Below are positions 8,859 through 17,732 of a stretch of DNA of 64,000 bases, in pieces. Below the pieces are notes generated by a model that saw nothing but the letters and a program-made list of their open reading frames with translations, made no database searches and was not told the origin of the DNA. Positions within the stretch are counted from its first letter, which is position 1. Each line of letters begins with the position of its first letter. Origin of the DNA: Fibrobacter sp. UBA4297 (lineage in GTDB: Bacteria > Fibrobacterota > Fibrobacteria > Fibrobacterales > Fibrobacteraceae). Location: positions 106,038-170,037 of the forward strand of contig NZ_DGUZ01000019.1 of assembly GCF_002394865.1 (NCBI RefSeq). The letters are read 5' to 3'. The translations under genes were made by a program, and so were the position numbers.

Positions 8859-10557
8859 TGCAGAAATCGCAAAGGCACTTGCTGCAACTGGAGCTTTTGA
8901 CGAAGAAGCCGCATTGAAACTTATTTCCGTGCCGCCTGATACAAGCCACGGTAACTACACCATCCCGTGCTTTTCACTCGCAAAGACACTCCGCAAGGCA
9001 CCGAAGCTCATTGCCGAAGATTTAGCCGCCAAGGTCCAGCTCCCTGCAGGGCTTTCCAAAGTTGAAGCCGTCAATGGTTACCTGAACTTTTTCATCGACC
9101 GCGGATTCCTCGCCAAGTCCACTCTTGACGAAATTGCCGCGAAGGGTCTCGAATACGGCCACGCAGCACCGAATGGCAAGGTTGTCTGCATCGACTACAG
9201 TTCTCCGAACATCGGTAAGGAACTCGCCTTCCATCACCTGCGTTCTACTATGATCGGTAACTCGCTTGCCCGCATTTACAAGGCCGCCGGTTACAAGGTT
9301 GAACGCATCAACCACCTCGGCGACTGGGGCACTGCTTTCGGTAAGCTCATCGTGATGTACCTCCGCGAAAAGCTCCCGACCGACGACGCCACTTTGAACG
9401 CTCTCACCGTGAAGGAACTCAACATCCTTTACGCAAGTTTCTCCAAGGCATCCAAGGAAGAACCCGGCCTCGAAGACGAAGCACGCGCTGCATTCACAAA
9501 GCTTGAACAGGGCGACGAATTCTACCGCAAGCTGTGGACAGCATTCCGCGCGGCAACGCTCAAGGAACTCATGCGCATTTACGACATGATGGGCGTTAGC
9601 TTTGACCACTACACCGGCGAATCTTTCTTTGAAGACAAGATTCCGGCAGTGCTCGACGAACTCCGTGAAAAGAACTTGTTGGTAAACAGCCAGGAACGCG
9701 ATGTGGTGATGCTCGACGAATTCGACCTGAACCCGTGCCTTATCCGCAAGAGTGACGGCTCCACGTTGTACGCAACACGCGACCTCGCAGCCGCTATCTA
9801 CCGCAAGAAGGAATACAACTTCGACAAGTGCCTTTATGTAGTCGATTTGGGACAGGCACTCCACTTCAAGCAGGTGTTCCACGTCTTGAAGAAGATGGGC
9901 CGTGAATGGTACAAGGACATGTACCACATTCCGTTCGGCGTGATTCTACAGATGGTCGATGGCAAGTGGGAAAAGGGCAAGACCCGTACCGGTACGGCAA
10001 GCCTCCTCCGCGACGTAATCGAAGCCGCCCAGAAGAAGATTCTCGAATTCATCAACGAAAAGAATCCGGGCCTCGAAAACAAGGAACTCATAGCTCGCCA
10101 GATCGGTATCAGCGCTCTTACCTTCAACGACCTCAAGAACAGCCGCTTGAAGGATGTCCGCTTTGACTGGGATGCCGTGATGAGCTTCGAAGGCGACACA
10201 GGTCCGTACGTGCAGAATGCTCACGTCCGTCTTTGCAGCATTATGCGCAAGGCCGGCTACACCGTTCCAGTGGCTGACGTGGATTACGCACAGCTTACCG
10301 ATGACGCCGCCTATAGCCTCATCAACATTCTCGCCAAGAAGGGCGAAAAGATTCTCGCCGCCGTCAAGGATGATGAACCGAGCGTACTCGCGCAATACGC
10401 ACTCGAAATTGCCGAAGCAGCACACAAGTTCATCCACGAAGACCGCGTGCTCGGATCCGCCGAAGAAAAGTCCAGACTCTTCCTCGTGCAGTCTACGCAG
10501 ATTGTGCTCGAGAACGTGCTTGACTTGCTCGGCCTCTTCCCGATCCGCCAGATGTAA
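8845..10557 (+). CDS. argS: Arginyl-tRNA synthetase
   Basis: The 570-residue class I synthetase charges tRNA-Arg. The Arg_S N-terminal domain (about 1-85), catalytic domain and C-terminal DALR anticodon-binding domain (from about 440) are all present. The signature SSPNIGKEL is followed by A-F-H-H at 128-131 where the HIGH motif normally stands (usually H-V-G-H before LRST), so the first histidine and the glycine are replaced. The KMSK-equivalent region reads GKTRTGTAS. GGAG precedes the ATG, within the rsfS frame. Confidence 0.95.
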   Translation: MNSFNAEIAKALAATGAFDEEAALKLISVPPDTSHGNYTIPCFSLAKTLRKAPKLIAEDLAAKVQLPAGLSKVEAVNGYLNFFIDRGFLAKSTLDEIAAKGLEYGHAAPNGKVVCIDYSSPNIGKELAFHHLRSTMIGNSLARIYKAAGYKVERINHLGDWGTAFGKLIVMYLREKLPTDDATLNALTVKELNILYASFSKASKEEPGLEDEARAAFTKLEQGDEFYRKLWTAFRAATLKELMRIYDMMGVSFDHYTGESFFEDKIPAVLDELREKNLLVNSQERDVVMLDEFDLNPCLIRKSDGSTLYATRDLAAAIYRKKEYNFDKCLYVVDLGQALHFKQVFHVLKKMGREWYKDMYHIPFGVILQMVDGKWEKGKTRTGTASLLRDVIEAAQKKILEFINEKNPGLENKELIARQIGISALTFNDLKNSRLKDVRFDWDAVMSFEGDTGPYVQNAHVRLCSIMRKAGYTVPVADVDYAQLTDDAAYSLINILAKKGEKILAAVKDDEPSVLAQYALEIAEAAHKFIHEDRVLGSAEEKSRLFLVQSTQIVLENVLDLLGLFPIRQM

Positions 10558-10769
10558 CTTAGACGAAAGAACGCGACTTCGTCGCTACAGACGACAAATG
10601 CGTAAGGCGAATGAAGCGCCAATGCTTGCATTGGCATTTCTGAGCCTAGCATTTGGGACTTGTCCAAAGACGAAAGTAAAAAAAGCAAGAACATTCATGT
10701 TCTTGCTTTTTTCGTAAATGCTAAACTAAAAACGCTCTCTCGTCTCTAGTCTCTCGTCTTTCGTCTAAA
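10558..10769. repeat. Heptamer inverted-repeat element between argS and the FISUMP gene
   Basis: The left arm begins directly after the argS stop (TTAGACGAAAG at 10559) and leads into hairpin GCGAC-TTC-GTCGC (10573-10585) and CTACAGACGA. The right arm (10734-10768) reads in 7-bp steps CTCTCGT, CTCTAGT, CTCTCGT, CTTTCGT, CTAAACT and is the imperfect reverse complement of the left. CCAATGC/GCATTGG at about 10619-10634 and a bidirectional terminator at 10679-10714 lie between the arms. It is a member of the heptamer family. Confidence 0.75.
10679..10714. terminator. Bidirectional terminator between argS and the FISUMP gene
   Basis: The near-perfect palindrome has arms AAGCAAGAACAT and ATGTTCTTGCTT with A and T runs on both sides. 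It can end transcription of argS (plus) and of the convergent FISUMP gene (minus). Confidence 0.9.
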
Positions 10770-11891
10770 CTAATTCCCGTTAATGCATCTAACAGAATAG
10801 CCGTTGTTCTTTGCGGTTGCCGGAACGAGCTGGCGGACCATCTGGTCACTCATGCGGCCCATCGCCCAAAGCCAAATCGTTTCATTGCGGCCGTTCTGTG
10901 CAGACCAGAAGCCAGCGTATTCGCCCATGTCTTCGTAACGGACGGTAGACTTGCCGAGAAGCTTACGATAGCCCGAAGAGAAAACAGTGAAGCCGTATTC
11001 ATCGGTACCGCCACCGCCCTGCCAGCCTGTCGTAGCCTTCATCTTTGTAGCAAAGCTTCCGCACTTGTCAACGCCATCGTAGCAACCCGTGAGGCCCTTG
11101 AGCATGTCGGACCATTCGCGGTCACGCGGCAAATGCCAGCCTTCCGGGCAAGCCTTGCGAGCACCTTCAAGGTCATACAGACGACCGCTACGGGCGCAGT
11201 AAGAATCCTTGTCTTCGTAGCACCAGGAGTGGCCTTCGACATTGTAGTTCACGTTCTGAGCAAACCATTCACGGCCTTCGACCTTGATGATTCGATAAAC
11301 TTGTCCGTCACGCGGGTCCGTAAACGAAGAGGACTTGTCGCGAATTTCGGCGCGGTGTTCCTGTTCTGCAATACGGAAAGCTGAAAGCTGTTCGCGCTTG
11401 TACTTCTGACGGCCTTCAAGTTCGTTTACCCAAGCCTTCTGAGCCTGCGGATTTGTAAACTTTATACGCAAATCATGAACGTTGAACAAGTCGTTACCGC
11501 AAGCAAAGTCAACACCGACGACATTGATGATGAGGTCCTGGTTACCAAAGCGGCGCGGTCTGTCAAAATACGAAATCCATGCTTCCATGGTATTGCGGCA
11601 ATTTTCGTAGAAGCTCGGATCTTCGACCATCTTTGCAGGAACAGTCATGTTACCGGCAACAGAGAAGTCGAACTTGTCATCAAGAACACGGAAGGAAACC
11701 GGCTGAACATTTTTGTAGTGAGTGTATTCGCCAAAACGGATATTGCCGTCAATCTTGGCAGCGGCGTATTCGCCCTGACCTTCGGCGTTAAAAATGGCAT
11801 CCCAAGTCTTAGGAGGTGCAGCAAACACCTGCGCAACAGACAAAGCGAGCACGGAGTAAATTCCCAGTCTGAACAATTTAATTCTCTCCAT
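10770..11891 (-). CDS. Exported FISUMP-domain protein (Fibrobacter succinogenes major paralogous domain)
   Basis: The protein has 373 residues with a signal peptide of about 25 residues (cleavage near VFAAPP). The C-terminal 190 residues carry the FISUMP/TIGR02145 signature: DGQVYRIIKVEGREWFAQN, GRLYDLEGARKACPEGWHL, FWSAQ and YSVRCI. The domain is abundant in Fibrobacter and Bacteroidota surface proteins and related to C-type-lectin/FGE-like folds; its molecular function is unknown. The N-terminal half (about 26-190) is a separate domain I do not recognise. The gene is convergent with argS, and its product is presumably at the cell surface. Confidence 0.85.
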   Translation of the reverse strand: MERIKLFRLGIYSVLALSVAQVFAAPPKTWDAIFNAEGQGEYAAAKIDGNIRFGEYTHYKNVQPVSFRVLDDKFDFSVAGNMTVPAKMVEDPSFYENCRNTMEAWISYFDRPRRFGNQDLIINVVGVDFACGNDLFNVHDLRIKFTNPQAQKAWVNELEGRQKYKREQLSAFRIAEQEHRAEIRDKSSSFTDPRDGQVYRIIKVEGREWFAQNVNYNVEGHSWCYEDKDSYCARSGRLYDLEGARKACPEGWHLPRDREWSDMLKGLTGCYDGVDKCGSFATKMKATTGWQGGGGTDEYGFTVFSSGYRKLLGKSTVRYEDMGEYAGFWSAQNGRNETIWLWAMGRMSDQMVRQLVPATAKNNGYSVRCINGN

Positions 11892-11956
11892 TTTTCAATA
11901 CTTTTTATTTCTTATTGTAATGTTAGTTATTTTTTGTCTACTTGGAAATAAAATAT

Positions 11957-11985
11957 TTGGTAACATGGCCTAAATTTTTTAATAT
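11957..11985 (+). promoter_or_regulatory. Candidate sigma70 promoter of purU
   Basis: TTGGTA (11957-11962), a 17-bp spacer and TAATAT (11980-11985) fit a -35/-10 pair. The expected start of transcription, about 7 bp after the -10, falls at or beside the ATG at 11992, so the message may have little or no leader. Confidence 0.5.
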
Positions 11986-11991
11986 TATAGT

Positions 11992-12837
11992 ATGTCTATG
12001 ACTCGTTATATTCTTCAAATTCTTTGTCCCGACCAAAAAGGGCTTATTGCCGGCACAACGCAAGTTCTTGCAAAGGCCGGAGCAAACATTATCGACCTCC
12101 AGCAACACACCGCCAAGGATATCGAAACATTTTTCTTACGTGCCGTTTTCGACATCGAAGCGGATGGCATCCCCGAAGTCAAAAGACACCTCGAAACTAT
12201 CGCCCCGCACCTCCAGCTGAACTGGAAGCTGTTCGATACCTCCAAGACCGAACGTGTCGCTATTTTCGTATCGAAAACCGACCACTGCCTTTACGACCTT
12301 CTCCTCAAGCGCCGCGATGGCGACCTCCCCTGCGAATTCAGCTGCATCGTGGGTAACCACCCGGACTTGGGCCCTGTAGGCGGCTCCTTCGGCGTGCCGT
12401 TCTACTACGTGCCGTCCAACCCGGACAAGACGATTCCCGAAAACCGCTTCCGCGAAATCATCGAAGAAACAAAGACCGATACCATCGTCCTCGCCCGCTA
12501 CATGCAGATTCTGACTGCGCAATTCACGGAAGAATTCAAGTACCGCATCATCAACATCCACCACGGATTCTTGCCCGCATTCAAGGGCGCAAAGCCCTAC
12601 CACCAGGCATGGCACAAGGGTGTGAAGATTATCGGTGCAACAGCTCATTTTGCCACAGAAGACCTCGACCAGGGGCCAATCATTTGCCAGGACATCCAGC
12701 GCGTTCCCGAGACTGCAAGTATCGATGAACTCGTCGAACTCGGCAAGGATATCGAAAAGCGTACGCTTTCCCAGGCGCTTAAGTTGTGGCTTGAACACCG
12801 CGTGTTCGTTCACGCAGGCAGAACGTTTATTCTCTAG
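11992..12837 (+). CDS. purU: Formyltetrahydrofolate deformylase
   Basis: PurU hydrolyses 10-formyl-THF to THF and formate, balancing one-carbon pools or feeding formate to PurT. An N-terminal ACT domain (about 5-85) is followed by the formyltransferase-like catalytic domain. The catalytic Asn188-His190 (IINIHHGFLPAF) and Asp226 (DLDQGP) are intact. The length of 281 residues is typical. ATG codons at 11992 and 11998 are both possible starts. It heads a run of plus-strand genes (membrane protein, pyrE) with short gaps. Confidence 0.95.
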   Translation: MSMTRYILQILCPDQKGLIAGTTQVLAKAGANIIDLQQHTAKDIETFFLRAVFDIEADGIPEVKRHLETIAPHLQLNWKLFDTSKTERVAIFVSKTDHCLYDLLLKRRDGDLPCEFSCIVGNHPDLGPVGGSFGVPFYYVPSNPDKTIPENRFREIIEETKTDTIVLARYMQILTAQFTEEFKYRIINIHHGFLPAFKGAKPYHQAWHKGVKIIGATAHFATEDLDQGPIICQDIQRVPETASIDELVELGKDIEKRTLSQALKLWLEHRVFVHAGRTFIL

Positions 12838-12846
12838 GAGACACCT

Positions 12847-13449
12847 ATGTCCGAAGAAATTAAGAATGAAGCCCCCGCTCAAGAGCCGACCGCCACAGCA
12901 AATAGCGAAGTTAAGACTGAAGCTACCGCTCCGGTCTCTCCTGCTAATGAAGAATCCTCGGAAGAGCTCGTCAATCCGCTGACAGGCGAAGTCATTTCGC
13001 CGAAAAAGCCCAAAGAACCGAAATCGACCTCGCCGTACAAGCAGTTCAAGCCTGAAACCTTCGTAAACCCGATGACGGGCGAAGAAGAACAGACCACCAT
13101 CGGCTCTTCGGTCATTGTCAAGAAAGACCGCGGACTCGCCTACTACGTTGGCTTTGCAATGCTTGTCGTCCTGAGCGTTGCATTCTTCTTTCTGCCGGGC
13201 ATTACCATCACATTCGCCGTAAGCCGCCTTGCGGACTTGAACACAACCGCCGCATGGGTCTTCAGCACTATCTTGAGCTTTGGAGTCTGGCTCATTTTCA
13301 AGCTGAAAATCAAGGGTTTCGAAAAATCCTTCCACAGCTATTTAGTACTTTGCGTTATATGCCTGGTCGCCATGTTTGCGATCCAGTTCATTACCGATTA
13401 CAATGTAATCTCTAAAGTTGTAGCGCTCCTTATCGGGGCTAAAGCCTAG
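12847..13449 (+). CDS. Membrane protein with acidic N-terminal tail
   Basis: The protein has 200 residues. Residues 1-95 are hydrophilic, Glu/Pro/Ala-rich and probably disordered; they carry a repeated word (VNPLTGEVI and VNPMTGEEE). Three to four hydrophobic helices follow (about 97-118, 132-150, 160-180 and a short last one). GGAGACACCT precedes the ATG, and the gene starts ten bases after the purU stop and ends nine bases before pyrE, so it is probably in that operon. I recognise no family. Confidence 0.7.
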   Translation: MSEEIKNEAPAQEPTATANSEVKTEATAPVSPANEESSEELVNPLTGEVISPKKPKEPKSTSPYKQFKPETFVNPMTGEEEQTTIGSSVIVKKDRGLAYYVGFAMLVVLSVAFFFLPGITITFAVSRLADLNTTAAWVFSTILSFGVWLIFKLKIKGFEKSFHSYLVLCVICLVAMFAIQFITDYNVISKVVALLIGAKA

Positions 13450-13458
13450 GAATTTGCA

Positions 13459-14130
13459 ATGAACAATACAGATACTTTTGTACACTTTCTCGTAGAATCT
13501 GGCGCCCTCAAGTTTGGCGACTTCGTGACCAAGAGCGGCCGCGAAACGCCTTACTTTATCAACACTGGAGAATTCCGCACTGGCGCATCCCTTTCCAAGC
13601 TCGCCGAATTCTATGCCGCAGCATTCATGGTTCACTTTGACGGCAAGGCCCAGAACCTTTACGGACCGGCCTACAAAGGCATTCCGCTCTGCGCAGCAAC
13701 TGCCATGAAGCTTTCTGACGTGTACGCCCAGAACCTCACTTTTACGTATAACAGAAAAGAAGTCAAGGACCACGGTGAAGGCGGTTCGCTCGTCGGTTAC
13801 AAGTACACCGAAAAGACAAACGTTGTCATCATCGAAGACGTGATTACCGCAGGCACATCCGTCAACGAAACGATGCAGGCACTTTCGCAAATCGAAAATG
13901 CGAATGTTGTCGGCCTCCTCATTTCTGTGGACCGCAAGGAAAAGCTCGAAAACGGCAAGTCCGCACTCCAGACTGTCCAAGATGAATACGGCATCGAAGC
14001 CCACTCCATCGTAAACATCAATAACATTATCACATTCCTCGAAAACGATGAAAACCGCAAGGCCATCAATGCTCCCGAGGGAATCCTTGACCGCGTCTAC
14101 GCCTACCGCGAAAAGTGGGGTGCCGTTTAA
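13459..14130 (+). CDS. pyrE: Orotate phosphoribosyltransferase
   Basis: PyrE joins orotate and PRPP to form OMP in pyrimidine synthesis. The PRPP-binding loop VVIIEDVITAGTS (about 122-134) and the flexible loop with RKEVKDHGEGG (about 99-109) are intact. The length of 223 residues is usual. AGGA lies upstream of the ATG. The gene sits with purU, linking purine-related one-carbon and pyrimidine metabolism only by position. Confidence 0.95.
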   Translation: MNNTDTFVHFLVESGALKFGDFVTKSGRETPYFINTGEFRTGASLSKLAEFYAAAFMVHFDGKAQNLYGPAYKGIPLCAATAMKLSDVYAQNLTFTYNRKEVKDHGEGGSLVGYKYTEKTNVVIIEDVITAGTSVNETMQALSQIENANVVGLLISVDRKEKLENGKSALQTVQDEYGIEAHSIVNINNIITFLENDENRKAINAPEGILDRVYAYREKWGAV

Positions 14131-14157
14131 GGCAATTCCCGCAAGCAACGAACGCGA

Positions 14158-14853
14158 ATGACAATCAAGAAGTCGATACTTTCCATTGGATTTGCAATCT
14201 GCATGCTCACCGGGTGTGCAGATTCTTATCATTGGACCGCAAGTCACCCCTCGTACCATAAGGCTCCTTATGGCGGTATTGCAGTGACAGGCATCGAAAA
14301 CGCATTTGTCATCACTCGTTCAAACTGGTTCGCCAAGCGCCTCGAAATCGGCACAGACAGCATCCAAATTAAAGGAACGCTCCACTGCCGCAACACTTTC
14401 GAAACCGAGATGCGCAAAGCGTACGGGAATCTCATCGTCCTCCCCGATACAGCCAATACCAAGTTCCCCGAAGAAAGCCTAAAACTTGACGAACGCATTT
14501 TCATCAAGGGGCATATTCCGGAACAGGGCGTAACCCTCAAGGACTCCGCAGGGAACGTCCCGCCCGTAGTCTTGATTCTGCATGAGTTCATCATCGGAAC
14601 AGACTTGAAGCGCGAAAACTTTTTTGACTATGCGCTCATCCACAACGAAAGTGGGAGTTTACGCAAACCAGACAACGTCAGCGCCATATTCTCGTACACG
14701 CTTTGGGACAATCTAAAGCAGCGTCCGCTTTTTAGCGCCGTTGACGAATTACAGCAGCCCATTACGACGTACAAACTGTCGAACTTGACAAACCTCATCC
14801 AGCTTGCTGTCCAAAAAATCCGCAAGAATCTTTACGAGGGGGTCGTCAAATGA
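14158..14853 (+). CDS. Lipoprotein of unknown function
   Basis: The protein has 231 residues with a signal peptide and lipobox (CMLTGCADS, Cys at about 20). The mature part is a mixed alpha/beta sequence with the words HEFIIGTDL and FSYTLWDN; the layout is like envelope lipoproteins that bind or deliver outer-membrane components, but no family is recognised. The last four bases (ATGA) overlap the start of the next gene, so the two are translationally coupled and likely work together. Confidence 0.65.
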   Translation: MTIKKSILSIGFAICMLTGCADSYHWTASHPSYHKAPYGGIAVTGIENAFVITRSNWFAKRLEIGTDSIQIKGTLHCRNTFETEMRKAYGNLIVLPDTANTKFPEESLKLDERIFIKGHIPEQGVTLKDSAGNVPPVVLILHEFIIGTDLKRENFFDYALIHNESGSLRKPDNVSAIFSYTLWDNLKQRPLFSAVDELQQPITTYKLSNLTNLIQLAVQKIRKNLYEGVVK

Positions 14854-16106
14854 AAAAACTCCTCGCCTTTATAATGGTCCTTGTTGCATGGGCAAGCGCA
14901 GCCGACGTTTACTTTGATTCTCGCTTTACGTTGTGGAAAGACGCCACCGTTTACATTTGGACGCTCGATGGAAACTCGCCCATCAACGCCAATGAATTTT
15001 GCCTTTCGCTCCGCCGCAACAACACCGGCATCGGGGAACCCAAATGCCGTGAACTCGGTGAATGGGAACGCGACACCATAGCTACACGATATGGAACTTG
15101 GCTTTCGAACAACCTCGAAAAGGGATTGCCATCAAGCTACCTGCGAGCAAGGCATCCCGGCATGGCAGCAAAGATCCAGGCTCTCGAAGACAATATCGTC
15201 CTCTTCCTTGTGCCCCAGGGAAAATTCATCCAAGTTGCCATCTTTGACGAAACCGCCCAGGAACCTAAAGCCGCAGGCGTTGTCAAGGCAAACACCGACA
15301 AGGTCGCCCTCAGCGACGAGATTGCGTCCACGTTCTTTGACAAACGCACCAAGCGCCGCCTCACCAAAGAAGAACGCCTCAAGATGCAGACCGAACCCGA
15401 CGACCTCTATAAGGAAGTCCCGAACTTGAAGATTTGGGCAGGCGTTGGAGTCGGCTACTCTCAAGCCCATTTCCCGCTCACTCCGGACAACTGGACAAGT
15501 AGCCACACAAAAAGCCGTGTCAGGAATTACCGTGTCACCAAGGATTCTGTAAGCCTCTGGAACTTTATCGAAGACGACGACGCATTCCTCAGCCTTTACG
15601 CAGGCCTTACATGGCACGGATTTATCGGGGTAGAACTCATGTACCGCTATTCCAACCGCGACATGAAAACGGACAAATCCGATACAGTCTACCGCGAACT
15701 CGACCATTGGAATTTCGGGCAGCACGACATCGGGCTAAACGTGCTACTTTCCATGACCTACCCCATCACGCCATGGCTCGATATTACGCCACTCGCTTTT
15801 CTCGGATTCCAGTACACGTTCTATTCCGAAGATATCGGGTTAAAAAAAGACGTCAAGACGCCCTCTAGAGCATACAAGTACCGCATCAAATTTGAAGACG
15901 TCTACAAAGGCGCTTTGCTTGGCGTTGGCGGACAGTTTGTCTTCAAGAAACATTATGGTTTAGACCTCCGTGCAGGCATTTCTAGCCGCGGCAGGGACAT
16001 TTACGAAGCCCCATCACCCGATGCAGGCGCCGCCCCCACAACAATCGGAAAATCGACCATCGATTGCTTTGTAAGCCTCGGGCTTGAATACCATTGGACG
16101 TTATAG
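14850..16106 (+). CDS. Exported protein with predicted outer-membrane beta-barrel half
   Basis: The protein has 418 residues with a signal peptide (about 1-18, ASAAD). Residues about 20-190 form a soluble domain; from about 195 the sequence alternates hydrophobic and polar residues with glycine and aromatic girdles (WAGVGVGYSQAHF, SLYAGLTWHGFIGVELMYRY, IGLNVLLSMTYPI, GVGGQFVFKKHYGLDLRAG). It ends VSLGLEYHWTL, a typical C-terminal barrel strand. An outer-membrane location is inferred. It overlaps the upstream lipoprotein gene by four bases. The stop codon leads straight into a heptamer repeat. Confidence 0.7.
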   Translation: MKKLLAFIMVLVAWASAADVYFDSRFTLWKDATVYIWTLDGNSPINANEFCLSLRRNNTGIGEPKCRELGEWERDTIATRYGTWLSNNLEKGLPSSYLRARHPGMAAKIQALEDNIVLFLVPQGKFIQVAIFDETAQEPKAAGVVKANTDKVALSDEIASTFFDKRTKRRLTKEERLKMQTEPDDLYKEVPNLKIWAGVGVGYSQAHFPLTPDNWTSSHTKSRVRNYRVTKDSVSLWNFIEDDDAFLSLYAGLTWHGFIGVELMYRYSNRDMKTDKSDTVYRELDHWNFGQHDIGLNVLLSMTYPITPWLDITPLAFLGFQYTFYSEDIGLKKDVKTPSRAYKYRIKFEDVYKGALLGVGGQFVFKKHYGLDLRAGISSRGRDIYEAPSPDAGAAPTTIGKSTIDCFVSLGLEYHWTL

Positions 16107-16230
16107 GTTTCAGGTGTTAGGCATTAGGGGTTAGGAAACAAAAGAGGAATAATCCGGCTTCGCCGCCATTTAAAGACGAGCAAAGCTCGTGATACTTTTC
16201 CTAATACCTGTTACCTGTTACCTAAAACCT
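16105..16230. repeat. Heptamer inverted-repeat element before the DEAD-box gene
   Basis: The left arm (16105-16138) reads in 7-bp steps TTTCAGG, TGTTAGG, CATTAGG, GGTTAGG and begins at the stop codon of the preceding gene. The right arm (16196-16230) contains TACCTGT, TACCTGT, TACCTAA and is the imperfect reverse complement. GGC-TTC-GCC and ACGAGC-AAA-GCTCGT hairpins (to about 16190) lie between the arms. Confidence 0.8.
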
Positions 16231-16251
16231 TTTTCTATCTTTATGCACACT

Positions 16252-17643
16252 ATGAGTGAAGACATTAAAGAAGAAACGAAAGAAAGAGTAAATCCGTTTT
16301 TAACGCCTGTCAAAATTATCGAGCCCAAGAACAAGCTCCCCGATTATACGTTTGATATGCTCCCCGAAGAACAGAAGGCGATTCTCCGGGAACACGGCTG
16401 GACCGAACTGATGCCTGTCCAGCGCAAGTCCATCCCTTATATGCTTGCCGCCCGCGATATGCTCGTGCAATCGAAGACGGGTTCGGGCAAGACGGGCGCA
16501 TACGCCCTCCCGCTTTTGCAGGTCATTGTCCGTGACCATCCGTATCCGCAGGCACTTATCCTCGTGCCCACGCGAGAACTCTGCATCCAGGTGCAGGAAG
16601 AATTTGAAAAGCTCTCGAAGGGTACGGGTATCAAGTCTGTCGCCATCTTTGGCGGCGTGAGCTACGAACCGCAAATCAAGGCTCTCCGCTCCGGCGTTCA
16701 TGTGATTGTTGCCACTCCGGGCCGTCTCATGGACCACATCCAGCGCGGAAACGTAGACCTGCTTTCAATCCGCGACCTCGTCCTCGACGAAGCCGACGAA
16801 ATGCTCTCGATGGGTTTCTACCCCGACATGCAGAAGATCCGCAAGTACCTGCCGAAGGCAATCTCTTGCACGATGTACAGTGCCACAATTCCGCAGACGG
16901 TCAAGAGCCTTGCCCGCGAATTCCAGCGTCCAGGTGCCGATTTCCTTTCGCTCAGTTACGACAAGGTCATCGCGAACAACCTCGAACACCGCTACTACAC
17001 ATGCGACGTGATGGAAAAGGATTCCATGACCATCAAGGTTCTGGAATACTACAATCCCGAAAGCTGCATGATTTTTTGCAACTACAAGCGCGACGTGAGC
17101 TACCTCGAACAGGTGCTCTCCGGCTACGGTTTTGAAGTTGGTGCATTGAGTGGCGATGTGGCACAGAGCCTCCGTGAAAAGACGCTCAACGCCTTCCGCG
17201 ACAAGAAGCTCAAGATTCTCATCTGCACAGACGTCGCCGCACGCGGCATCGACGTGGACCACGTAACACACGTGATTGTCTACGACCACCCCGCCGACCA
17301 CGAAGTCTATGTGCACCGCAGCGGACGTACCGCCCGTGCAGGCCGCAGTGGCCTCTGCATTTCTCTCATCACTCCAGTCGAAGAAATCGACCTCCGCCAG
17401 ACGGCAGTCGACTTCGGCATCAACTTCATCAAGATGGATCCGCTCACGAACGAAGAAATCGCGAAGAAGGTGAGCGAACGTACCAAGGTCCGCCTCGAAG
17501 AAGTCCGTAAGCACTTTGGCGGTCAAAAAGCAACCGAACGCATCAGCCGTATGCTCCCGCTCGTAAAAGACCTTGCGAACGGCTCCACCGACGACCAGAT
17601 GCTCCTCGCGTATCTGGTAGACCGATTCGCATGGAAGAAGTAA
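16252..17643 (+). CDS. DEAD-box ATP-dependent RNA helicase
   Basis: This RNA helicase has all core motifs in order: Q-motif region (MPVQRKSIP), motif I SKTGSGKTG, Ia PTREL, Ib TPGR, II DEAD in LDEADEMLSMGF, III SAT in YSATIP, then TDVAARGIDVDHV and HRSGRTARAGR. From ATG 16252 (MSEDIKEE) it has 463 residues with a short C-terminal extension, similar to CshA/DeaD/RhlE types; the exact subfamily is not clear. Upstream in-frame ATGs (16189, 16243) are less likely because the first lies in the repeat arm. It probably acts in ribosome assembly or mRNA turnover. Confidence 0.9.
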   Translation: MSEDIKEETKERVNPFLTPVKIIEPKNKLPDYTFDMLPEEQKAILREHGWTELMPVQRKSIPYMLAARDMLVQSKTGSGKTGAYALPLLQVIVRDHPYPQALILVPTRELCIQVQEEFEKLSKGTGIKSVAIFGGVSYEPQIKALRSGVHVIVATPGRLMDHIQRGNVDLLSIRDLVLDEADEMLSMGFYPDMQKIRKYLPKAISCTMYSATIPQTVKSLAREFQRPGADFLSLSYDKVIANNLEHRYYTCDVMEKDSMTIKVLEYYNPESCMIFCNYKRDVSYLEQVLSGYGFEVGALSGDVAQSLREKTLNAFRDKKLKILICTDVAARGIDVDHVTHVIVYDHPADHEVYVHRSGRTARAGRSGLCISLITPVEEIDLRQTAVDFGINFIKMDPLTNEEIAKKVSERTKVRLEEVRKHFGGQKATERISRMLPLVKDLANGSTDDQMLLAYLVDRFAWKK

Positions 17644-17732
17644 GCAGTAAACAGTGGTTAGTTAACAGGAATGCAAAAGGAACGTTCTTAATGCGACCCT
17701 AACCACTAACCACCAACCACTAATCACTAATT
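17641..17732. repeat. Heptamer inverted-repeat element between the DEAD-box gene and map
   Basis: The left arm (17641-17671) begins with the helicase stop TAA and reads GTAAACA, GTGGTTA, GTTAACA. The right arm (17697-17732) reads AACCACT, AACCACC, AACCACT, AATCACT, AATT and runs into the map ATG. A small palindrome AAGGAACGTTCTT lies between them. The right arm occupies the place of the map ribosome-binding site, so map has no Shine-Dalgarno sequence. Confidence 0.8.

Noticed and set aside
12136..13335. 399-codon open frame antisense to purU and the membrane gene
   Set aside because: It spans two real genes on the other strand and shows no protein-like features.
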